Positions 51,737-59,271 of a stretch of DNA of 64,000 bases are shown one piece after another. The stretch is from Chrysiogenes arsenatis DSM 11915 (lineage in GTDB: Bacteria; Chrysiogenota; Chrysiogenetes; Chrysiogenales; Chrysiogenaceae). Numbering within the stretch: the first letter of the stretch is position 1; each line of letters starts with the position of its first letter. A program made the translations under genes and the position numbers. The notes under the pieces are model-generated. The model was not told the DNA's origin. It worked only from the letters and a program-made list of their open reading frames with translations, and made no database searches. Location: positions 85,164 through 149,163 of the forward strand of contig NZ_AWNK01000006.1 in NCBI RefSeq assembly GCF_000469585.1, in the 5' to 3' direction.

Positions 51737-52335
51737 TGAAAAAAACACGAAACTGGCTCTTCGCTCTCATAGCGAGCCTCGGCTTCCTCAGCGGCTGCGC
51801 CACAACTCCGCCGGCCTCGTTCTACACACTCAACCCCTTGGCTATGACACACGAACAGGTGCTTGATGTGGCGCTGCTGGTCGAGCGCGTCACCATTCCG
51901 CCAACAATAGACCGTCCACAAATGGTACGGCAACATGGTGCCGACCAAGTTGTTTTTGATGAGTTTCACCGTTGGGCGGCGCCACTACGCTACGAAATGA
52001 CCCGCGTAATTGCCATGAACCTCGCGACACTGCTCGGAACATCGCGCGTCGGCACGTATCCAGAAACCACTCACTTACGGGGAGAAAACAACCTGTACCG
52101 CGTGCAAGTCGACGCCACGCGCATCGCGGCGACATTAGGCGAAGCGGTGCTTTTTGATGCCACGTGGCGAGTGTACCCCAAAGACGCTCCCGTAGCGAAA
52201 AGTGGACGGACAAACATCACAATACCCACCACTGATAGTAGCAACAATGCGCTCGCCGCGGCTTACAGCGAGGCATTGTTGCGCGTCAGTCATGACATCA
52301 GTCTCGCCATTCGCGAGTTGCAGCAAAATCCTTAA
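51736..52335 (+). CDS. pqiC: PqiC-like outer-membrane lipoprotein
   Basis: 199 aa. A signal peptide with lipobox 'FLSGC' (start 'MKKTRNWLFALIASL') precedes 'TTPPASFYTLNP', the ABC-type transport auxiliary (YmbA/PqiC) signature. The protein would anchor the PqiB needle at the outer membrane. ATG 51736 shares a base with the pqiB stop. Its own stop lies in a TTAA that also forms the stop of the convergent ABC gene. Confidence 0.92.
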   Translation: MKKTRNWLFALIASLGFLSGCATTPPASFYTLNPLAMTHEQVLDVALLVERVTIPPTIDRPQMVRQHGADQVVFDEFHRWAAPLRYEMTRVIAMNLATLLGTSRVGTYPETTHLRGENNLYRVQVDATRIAATLGEAVLFDATWRVYPKDAPVAKSGRTNITIPTTDSSNNALAAAYSEALLRVSHDISLAIRELQQNP

Positions 52336-53021
52336 TTCAAGGGCTGACTGACTGGTGCCGGCAACCCGTGGCATATTTTTCCGTCACGCAGTCGGATCAC
52401 CCGCTCCGCACGACTCGCCAGTTCATCGTTATGCGTAATCATCACCACCGTTATGCCAGTCTGGTGCAAATCACGCAGCAGACCGAAGATCTTTTCGCTG
52501 TTGGCAGAATCAAGGTTGCCGGTCGGTTCGTCAGCCAGAATAATTTCCGGATTCCCCACCAGCGCACGCGCAATCGCTACCCGCTGCATTTCGCCACCAC
52601 TGAGTTGCCCCGGCGTGTGGTGGAGGCGCTCTTTGAGCCCCACCATCGTCGCCAATTCAGCAATGCGGGTCGGATTGGCCTTTTGCTTGGCAAACAGCAG
52701 CGGCAAGGCGATGTTATCCGCCACACTCAGCCCAGGTATCAGATGAAACTGTTGAAAAATAAAGCCGATTTTCTGGCGACGCAAGGCAACGAGTTCCGCT
52801 TCGCGCATGGTGTCAACACGGACACCATCAAAGTGCATTTCCCCTTTGGTAGGAACATCAAGGCAGCCAAGAATATGCAGTAATGTGGTTTTCCCTGCAC
52901 CGGACTGCCCGACAATCGCTACCATTTCGCCAGCATTGATCTCTAAACTTACTCCAGCAAGGGCATGAACCGTTTCGACACCCCGCTGGTAGGTTTTTTC
53001 GATTCCTTTAAGTTGTATCAT
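52332..53021 (-). CDS. LolD/MacB-type ABC transporter ATPase
   Basis: 229 aa with Walker A 'VAIVGQSGAGKTTLLHILG', signature 'LSGGEMQRVAIARALV', Walker B 'IILADEPTGNLD' and the H-loop 'VVMITHNDELA'. It belongs to the MacB/LolD/FtsE group. It pairs with the upstream permease (4-bp overlap). Lipoprotein release or export of small molecules are both possible. Confidence 0.93.
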   Translation of the reverse strand: MIQLKGIEKTYQRGVETVHALAGVSLEINAGEMVAIVGQSGAGKTTLLHILGCLDVPTKGEMHFDGVRVDTMREAELVALRRQKIGFIFQQFHLIPGLSVADNIALPLLFAKQKANPTRIAELATMVGLKERLHHTPGQLSGGEMQRVAIARALVGNPEIILADEPTGNLDSANSEKIFGLLRDLHQTGITVVMITHNDELASRAERVIRLRDGKICHGLPAPVSQPLN

Positions 53022-54184
53022 CCTTTTATCGCCTCGATTGGGTTAATGGTTGACGCTTTCCATGCGGGATAGAGACCGGCAAGCAGGCCGACCACGAAGA
53101 TAAATCCAATGCTGGCAAGGGCAACGGAGGGTTCAAACTGCACCAAATCGCCACTGGGAACGTATGGCATAACACTACGCACAAAGGCTTCGATGCCGCG
53201 CGAACCAATCACGGCGAGGAGAATCCCGACGACTCCGCCAGCCAAACTGAGGATGGAAGTTTCCTTAATAATCATTTGGAAGATATCAAAGCGTGATGCC
53301 CCGACAGCGCGCATCATGCCGATCTCCTGCGTCCGCTCGAAAACGGCCATCAGAATAGAGTTCATCACCCCGACGGCGCTGATAAGCACGGCAATCAGGG
53401 CAATCGCAAGGCTCAGTGATTTCGCCGATGCAGCAAGGTTAGAAATACTATTCATCACTTCGCCCATAGTAACAATTTGAATCCCTGGAACTTCCTTGGA
53501 AAGCGCATCAGTTATATTCCACATCTGCTCAGGATGAGCGACTTTTACACCAATAGCAGTTGCACCAGTTGGATTTCCCTGCATCTGCTGTGCGGTTGTA
53601 ATAGGAATGTAGATAAACGCATCATCAGGCGAACTGGTATTGCCAATGATCCCCGCAACGCGCAACGGTGTCGGGTGTTGCGGAAAACTCATCGTGTCGC
53701 CCGGTTTTATGTTGGCGTGCTCGGCAATTTCATATCCCAGCAAAATTTCGTCTGGGGCGGTCGGTATCGTGCCGGTGATTTCCCACCCCGGCTTAATATC
53801 GCGCACCGTTTTCATGTCGATGCCATACATCAAATCAATGCGGCCATGAGCGGGGTTGGGGAGCTGTGCGACCAGAATCGGCGTTGCCAGCGTTACCCCT
53901 TCAGCAGCAAGCACTTGCTCCATTACACCCGTATCAAGATATTTCGGAATAACGGTGCCATGCAGCACGAGGGATGCGACCTCATGCGCACACCCAGAAG
54001 GGACAACCATAAAATGCAGGCCGGTTTTGTCAAGCTGCTGCACTAAGCTCTGTTCAAAGCCACGGTTAAAGGAAAAAACAGCAAAAAGAACACCCACCGA
54101 AGCGGCAATCCCCAGCATGGTTAAGGCACTACGCGTGCGATGGCGCAGCAGGTTTTGTATGGCAAGATGAAGGTAGCCCGTCAT
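53018..54184 (-). CDS. MacB/FtsX-type ABC transporter permease
   Basis: 388 aa. Four membrane helices (one near residues 15-35, three C-terminal) and a large periplasmic MacB_PCD domain ('RTRSALTMLGIAASVGVLFA', 'ILLGYEIAEHANIKPGDTMS', 'NSILMAVFERTQEIGMMRAV', 'AGLYPAWKASTINPIEAIKG'). It works by transmitting ATP hydrolysis to the periplasm. It is coupled to a small lipoprotein upstream and the ATPase downstream, so the three form one operon. Confidence 0.93.
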   Translation of the reverse strand: MTGYLHLAIQNLLRHRTRSALTMLGIAASVGVLFAVFSFNRGFEQSLVQQLDKTGLHFMVVPSGCAHEVASLVLHGTVIPKYLDTGVMEQVLAAEGVTLATPILVAQLPNPAHGRIDLMYGIDMKTVRDIKPGWEITGTIPTAPDEILLGYEIAEHANIKPGDTMSFPQHPTPLRVAGIIGNTSSPDDAFIYIPITTAQQMQGNPTGATAIGVKVAHPEQMWNITDALSKEVPGIQIVTMGEVMNSISNLAASAKSLSLAIALIAVLISAVGVMNSILMAVFERTQEIGMMRAVGASRFDIFQMIIKETSILSLAGGVVGILLAVIGSRGIEAFVRSVMPYVPSGDLVQFEPSVALASIGFIFVVGLLAGLYPAWKASTINPIEAIKG

Positions 54185-54546
54185 TTGACCGCCACCCCGC
54201 TAGCAACCAGCAGCAGGTTGTTATTAAACACGGTGAGTGTGCCACTCGCAGTCACTTCGCGTCCACCACGAGCGGGAACGGTGAAATTGTTGCGTGCCAG
54301 ATCGACAAATATCTGCCCCGTCGCATCGCGCAATATGAACCAGCAACCATTCGATGTGCACTGCGTTTGAATGTTTCCAGCTATGGTGATAGGGGCTTCT
54401 TTCTCCAGAAATTCAGACTTCAGGAACGCATCTTCGACCGTAATGACCGTTGCTTGAGGGTTTACTCCAGCGCCGTATTTTTCTTCTTTAGAACAACCAA
54501 CAAGCAGGAGTGAGACAAGCAAAAAAGCCAGAATCATAGATTTCAC
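54181..54546 (-). CDS. OB-fold-like lipoprotein of the ABC operon
   Basis: 121 aa. A hydrophobic leader with lipobox 'LLLVGC' is followed by an OB-fold-like beta domain ('ITIAGNIQTQCTSNGCWFIL', 'GGREVTASGTLTVFNNNLLL'). GTG 54546 lies 4 nt after GAGGTG and is preferred to ATG 54537. It overlaps the permease start by 4 bp. The role is unknown; it may deliver or bind the transported substrate. Confidence 0.8.
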   Translation of the reverse strand: MKSMILAFLLVSLLLVGCSKEEKYGAGVNPQATVITVEDAFLKSEFLEKEAPITIAGNIQTQCTSNGCWFILRDATGQIFVDLARNNFTVPARGGREVTASGTLTVFNNNLLLVASGVAVK

Positions 54547-54761
54547 AAAGCACCTCAGAAATAGTATCGAATCGGATCGCCGTGCAAGGTGCAAAGTGAA
54601 TACCAAAGCAGGATACAATTGCAATTAAACCAATAAGCTATATGGATTGCGCGTAAAACCTTTATTGCGATATATGCTTTGGGAATTTATTGATCCAGAA
54701 TGGAGCATTGCAGGGAGAGAGAACACAAGCATTGAGAAATTTCTGCTCATACGGGTAAAAC

Positions 54762-57700
54762 TTACCCATCAATTTCCCGTTTCATCACCACCACCGAAAT
54801 GTCGTCAACAAACTGATACAATCCCGTAAATAGCCGTGCCTGATCAAGAATCGACTCCACCATATCGGGGGCACTTAGTCTGACATAGCTGGCAATCAGC
54901 TCGCGCAAGCGGGCTTCTCCCAACATCTCACGCTGCCGATTCTGTGCTTCGGTAATACCATCGGTGTAGAGTAACAGCACATCTCCAGGAAGTAACACAG
55001 TTGATTTTTCTTCGAAATCAACTTCCGGCTGAATCCCGAGCAATAAACCGTCAGCATCCAACTTTTCACACATTTGTTCCTGATAACGCCATAAGAGTGG
55101 CGGATTATGCCCTGCGCTGGAGTAGTACAGCGTGTTCGTATCCGCATGGTATTGCGCATGAAACATAGTAATAAAGAGTTCCGCTTTAATCAGATCATCG
55201 CAGAGAAAACGGTTCAATTCCCCCATCAATTCCGCTGGACGCCGTTTATCGCGCCCGCGCGCCTGAATATACGTTCGCGTCTGCGCCATCACCAGCGATG
55301 CCGCAATGTTATGCCCCGAAACATCAGCGATCACAATGTCGAGCACCCCGTCATCGCGCAAGAAAAAGTCGTAGTAATCACCACCAACCTGATGCGCTGG
55401 CAAGCAAATTCCTGCCAGCGAAATAGCAGGGAGCTGTGGCACTTCCGACGGCAGTAGTCCCATTTGGATTATCCGCGCAATATGCAATTCACGCTCTTGC
55501 TCGCTATAACTCACCAGCTCTTGCGTCTGGCGATCGTTACGCCATGCAACGCCGATTTGCGACGCTATATTCTGAAAAAGTTCCATAAATTCATCGCTAA
55601 AAATACCACGTGAACTTTTCGAAAACGCGGAAAGCACCCCTGCGGGTTCCCCTTCAATGGTGATGGGAACGTGAGCAAATGAAGTAATCCCCTCTTCATG
55701 AACCAGCTTGGCGGCAACGGGTTTATCCGCGATATCGGCATCGTTCACCACAACGGAAGAATTCGTGACAAATGCCGTACCAATATAGCTATCCAACCCT
55801 AAATGGCGCTCCGAACGACCCATATGCTCGGAGCTCATGCCACGCTGCGCACGAACGATCAAGGCTTGCTTATTCTCATCGAGCATCCGAATAATCGTCA
55901 GATCAAATTTAAACTGTTCCTGCAACAGCCCCAGTACGTTGTCAAGCTTTTGTGGCAGCGCCGCCGTTCCTGACAATTCACGCGCCACTTCGTACAAGAC
56001 ACCCAACTGCTCGCGACTTGCCGACCGACTGAGCGTGACCGACCCAAAGAGATCGAACACTCGCTCCATACGACTCCCCTTGGCGCTCAGATAATTTTCG
56101 AGAATCACCCGTGCAGGAGCCGCACCAACCGACCCCGCCAATGTCCGCTCCGTAAACTGTTTCATAGCGACAACCGCTTTTTCTGGGAGCCGCTTCGTAT
56201 CAGGCGCCAGATCGTGTACTTCAAGGTAGCGCTGAATCGCCACTCGCGCTTGTTTTTCGCCAATGAATTTCGCCATTAACTCTTCAAATTCCCGCACGCT
56301 CGGAGCTTGCGTGATCCGCTCGCGTTGTGGTGCGATCCGCGACGATCCACCAAATACATCGACAAACTTGACGGCCTGGCGCGCTTCTATTTCCGTAGGG
56401 CGTGTCAAAAGTGAAAGCGCAAGGTAGCTTCCAAGATTAAAAAGCATCGTCCAGAACAGCGCGTGTGTCCAAATATCAAAACCGGTAAGGCCAAAGAGTT
56501 CCAGCGGCCGCAAAAAAGAAAAACCGAACAGTCCATCATCCAACAGCGTGCTTTCAAGCCATCCCGAACGGATAAAAGAAGGAACCAGCAACGTGTAAAA
56601 CCAAACGGCAAAGCCCAGCACTAACCCAACGGTCGCCCCGAGATGGTTACCGCGTTTCCAGAACAGTCCGCCAATCAGTGATGGAGCAAACTGCGTGGCG
56701 GCCAAAAAGGATATCAAACCAATATTCACCAGTGCATACGTGTCACCAATAATGCGGTAGTAGAAATATCCCAACAAGACAACACCGACAATCCCGACCT
56801 GTTTAATAGAAAGCAAAATGCCGGAAATGTCAGCCGTTTCAATACGCAGACGGAGAATGATAGGCATGATCAGATGGTTCAGAATCATCGTCGACAACGC
56901 TACCGAACAGACCATCACCATCCCAGCAGCCGCCGAAAATCCCCCCAGAAACACCAGCATCGCCAGCCATGGGTGACCATGTTGCATCGGCAGGAGCAGG
57001 ACAAAAAAATCAGCCTGAGTCGTATCGCCACCATTCAGCAGCAATCCACCAAGCGCAAGGGGAATCACAAAGAGGTTAATCGCAAACATGTAGGCCGGAA
57101 AGCACCACATGGCCGTTTTTATGTGTTCTTCGTTGGAGTTCTCGATCACCATAGCGTGGAACTGGCGCGGCAAAAACATCACTGCCATCATAGAAATAAC
57201 AATCAGTGTGAACCAAGTCGTATAAGGCGTGTGCGCTGTATTTAACAACAGTAAATTTATCCGATCCGGATACTCTGCTAGGAAACGGGTGAAAATATCG
57301 CTAAACCCACTAAACAGCCCATAGGTCACAAAAATCCCCGCCAGTAAAAATGTCACCAATTTTACAATTGATTCGGTCGCAATCGCAGCCACCAACCCCT
57401 CGTGACGCTCGGTGGTGTCAAGTCGACGCGCCCCAAACAGCACACTGAAGAGCGCCAGCAAAAGTGCGGCTATAAGTGCGGTATCAAAAGTGCCGACAAG
57501 GGAAGTTGAAGTACTGGTTTCAAGCGAACGGAGTGACTCGGCAGGCGTAGTCAGAATTTCAAACGTTTTGGCGAGGGCTTTCAGCTGTAAAGCAATGTAA
57601 GGCATGATGCCGATAACCGCAAAGATGGTCACCACCGCCCCAAGGGTGGTCGATTTTCCATACCGGCTCGAAATGAAGTCAGCAATACTGACGATGTTCT

Positions 57701-57989
57701 GCTCTTTAGAAATGCGCACGATCTTGCGCAGCAAAAACCACCAGCTAAATGCAATGAGCGTCGGCCCAAGGTAAATCGGTAAAAAATCAAGCCCCGACGT
57801 AGCGGCACGTCCGACACTGCCATAGAATGTCCATGTAGTGAGATATACCGCCAGCGAGAGAGAATACACATACGGGCTGGCAATAATACTGCGCGTCGCA
57901 TCACGCCGCTTATCGGCATACCATGCGATGGCAAAGAGCAGAAAAAAGTAGATCAGTGTGACCGATGCAACGGTTGCAAAAGGGATCAT
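54762..57989 (-). CDS. Sodium:solute symporter-GAF-PP2C phosphatase fusion
   Basis: 1075 aa. Residues ~1-510 form an SSS-type transporter with about 13 helices ('YVYSLSLAVYLTTWTFYGSV', 'GLDFLPIYLGPTLIAFSWWF', 'FAPSLIGGLFWKRGNHLGAT'). A linker like that of CbrA-type transporter-kinases follows ('EELMAKFIGEKQARVAIQRY'). A GAF domain (~680-850) and a SpoIIE/PP2C phosphatase (~870-1075: 'DIVIADVSGHN', 'YSSAGHNPPLL', 'LLLYTDGITEAQN', 'FVDDISVVVM') complete it. Transport or solute sensing probably controls serine/threonine dephosphorylation, perhaps of an anti-sigma antagonist (inference). It is coupled to a small membrane protein. Confidence 0.93.
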   Translation of the reverse strand: MIPFATVASVTLIYFFLLFAIAWYADKRRDATRSIIASPYVYSLSLAVYLTTWTFYGSVGRAATSGLDFLPIYLGPTLIAFSWWFLLRKIVRISKEQNIVSIADFISSRYGKSTTLGAVVTIFAVIGIMPYIALQLKALAKTFEILTTPAESLRSLETSTSTSLVGTFDTALIAALLLALFSVLFGARRLDTTERHEGLVAAIATESIVKLVTFLLAGIFVTYGLFSGFSDIFTRFLAEYPDRINLLLLNTAHTPYTTWFTLIVISMMAVMFLPRQFHAMVIENSNEEHIKTAMWCFPAYMFAINLFVIPLALGGLLLNGGDTTQADFFVLLLPMQHGHPWLAMLVFLGGFSAAAGMVMVCSVALSTMILNHLIMPIILRLRIETADISGILLSIKQVGIVGVVLLGYFYYRIIGDTYALVNIGLISFLAATQFAPSLIGGLFWKRGNHLGATVGLVLGFAVWFYTLLVPSFIRSGWLESTLLDDGLFGFSFLRPLELFGLTGFDIWTHALFWTMLFNLGSYLALSLLTRPTEIEARQAVKFVDVFGGSSRIAPQRERITQAPSVREFEELMAKFIGEKQARVAIQRYLEVHDLAPDTKRLPEKAVVAMKQFTERTLAGSVGAAPARVILENYLSAKGSRMERVFDLFGSVTLSRSASREQLGVLYEVARELSGTAALPQKLDNVLGLLQEQFKFDLTIIRMLDENKQALIVRAQRGMSSEHMGRSERHLGLDSYIGTAFVTNSSVVVNDADIADKPVAAKLVHEEGITSFAHVPITIEGEPAGVLSAFSKSSRGIFSDEFMELFQNIASQIGVAWRNDRQTQELVSYSEQERELHIARIIQMGLLPSEVPQLPAISLAGICLPAHQVGGDYYDFFLRDDGVLDIVIADVSGHNIAASLVMAQTRTYIQARGRDKRRPAELMGELNRFLCDDLIKAELFITMFHAQYHADTNTLYYSSAGHNPPLLWRYQEQMCEKLDADGLLLGIQPEVDFEEKSTVLLPGDVLLLYTDGITEAQNRQREMLGEARLRELIASYVRLSAPDMVESILDQARLFTGLYQFVDDISVVVMKREIDG

Positions 57990-58252
57990 AACGGATCCCG
58001 TGACTCGTCCGTCTCGTCTGTTTCACCGTCACTGCTTTCATCATGGTGGGATGCTAACGTGCGGGTAAAAAGATAGATCACTCCAACGGATAGCGGCCAC
58101 CCGACCAAAAAATAGAGTACCATAAGCGGAATGCCGAGTATTGTACTCGCCTTATTAAAAATGTGCGTAAAAGGATAATTGATCATAACAACACCGAGCA
58201 GGAAACAGAGAATCCATGCCTCTTGCAATGTGCGGTATCGTTGCTCGCTCAT
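57986..58252 (-). CDS. Small two-helix membrane partner of the symporter-phosphatase
   Basis: 88 aa with two membrane helices ('AWILCFLLGVVMINYPFTHI', 'LGIPLMVLYFLVGWPLSVGV') and an acidic cytoplasmic tail ('DESSDGETDETDES'). Small proteins of this shape accompany many SSS transporters and transporter-kinases. It overlaps the large gene by 4 bp. Confidence 0.85.
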   Translation of the reverse strand: MSEQRYRTLQEAWILCFLLGVVMINYPFTHIFNKASTILGIPLMVLYFLVGWPLSVGVIYLFTRTLASHHDESSDGETDETDESRDPL

Positions 58253-58278
58253 AGCTCACCCCTTACGACTTTGTGTGA

Positions 58279-58656
58279 CTATTTTTTTTCGGGAACCACC
58301 CCTACAGCACCTGGGCTCATCGAAACGTTTGGCGCTTGCCCTGCCGAGATGGTTGGCAGTTGTCCAGGAATAACCACACCGACAGGGCGGAACGCTTTCC
58401 GCTTTTCGTACGTTATGACAGGAACGTAGACTTCAACCTCTTCATACGCAGGCTGTGGCGCGTACGAGTAGGTTGCGATTGGCGGCTGTTGCACCGGATA
58501 CACCGGATATGGTGCCGCAGGATACGGAGCGTAGGGTTGCGGCGGTGCGGGTTGCGGATAGTAGGGATACGGCGTTGGATACCACGCCAGCGCGCTCAGC
58601 GCGCTGCTCGAAACAATGGTTCCAACAGCAAAGAGACGACGGATTAAACCGGACAT
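58279..58656 (-). CDS. Secreted Pro/Tyr-rich hypothetical protein
   Basis: 125 aa. A signal peptide ('SGLIRRLFAVGTIVSSSALS', then ALAW) is followed by a Pro/Tyr/Ala-rich stretch ('YPTPYPYYPQPAPPQPYAPY'). A short C-terminal region ends it ('AFRPVGVVIPGQLPTISAGQ'). ATG 58656 has GGAGGA. It lies 13 bp after a lipoprotein of similar composition and is likely co-transcribed. A structural or wall-associated role is a guess. Confidence 0.75.
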   Translation of the reverse strand: MSGLIRRLFAVGTIVSSSALSALAWYPTPYPYYPQPAPPQPYAPYPAAPYPVYPVQQPPIATYSYAPQPAYEEVEVYVPVITYEKRKAFRPVGVVIPGQLPTISAGQAPNVSMSPGAVGVVPEKK

Positions 58657-58669
58657 GCTTCCTCCTCGC

Positions 58670-59125
58670 TTACGGTTGAACATAAAAAACTGGTGGCATA
58701 GCTACCGGTACCGGATAGTGCATCGGCGCGGCTGGCATCGGATAGTACCCAGGATAGGTCGGATATGTTGGCGGCATCATACCATAGGGAGCATAGGCTG
58801 GTTGTTGGTAGCCATACGGATATGATGGCGGTGCGATGCACGGGTGTTGGGGTGACGACTGAAGCGTCTGGCACGGGTCAGGTGCCGCAGGTGGACGATT
58901 GAATTGCGGCACGCGCCCTTGACGCCCAACTTCAATCGTTGTGGTGTTGGAAGCCCGCTCTTTAATCACAAAAAAATGCTCATCGCGACTTCCGCTGGCA
59001 TCTTCAAGGAGAACACTGGAGCCGAGTACCGTAATTTGTGAATTCGATGGTGCGTAGACTTCCTGTCTGCCGCAGCCGGTCGCAGCAAATGCGACTACCA
59101 ACCCCATCATCAATACCATTCGCAT
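58670..59125 (-). CDS. Lipoprotein with Pro/Tyr-rich C-terminus
   Basis: 151 aa. Lipobox 'FAATGC' after a short leader. The folded N-terminal half ('SQITVLGSSVLLEDASGSRD', 'TTTIEVGRQGRVPQFN') precedes a low-complexity Pro/Tyr/Met region ('YPYGYQQPAYAPYGMMPPTY') much like the next gene. ATG 59125 has GGAGG. Both proteins are probably envelope-associated. Confidence 0.8.
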   Translation of the reverse strand: MRMVLMMGLVVAFAATGCGRQEVYAPSNSQITVLGSSVLLEDASGSRDEHFFVIKERASNTTTIEVGRQGRVPQFNRPPAAPDPCQTLQSSPQHPCIAPPSYPYGYQQPAYAPYGMMPPTYPTYPGYYPMPAAPMHYPVPVAMPPVFYVQP

Positions 59126-59210
59126 GAAAACCTCCGCAAAAGAACATTTGCGAGGGAACAGAGTGCCTTCATGGCTCGCCCGCTTCCCTCTTCCGTGAGT
59201 GATTCGAATG

Positions 59211-59238
59211 AAGATAAGGAGATTTCACCGTGTGTCAA
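59211..59238 (-). promoter_or_regulatory. Promoter for the Pro/Tyr-rich envelope pair
   Basis: On the minus strand TTGACA (59238-59233), a 16-bp spacer and TATCTT (59216-59211), about 85 bp before the lipoprotein ATG. Confidence 0.45.
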
Positions 59239-59271
59239 CTCATTTTGCAGGTAAATACCCCCCTGAAGGAT

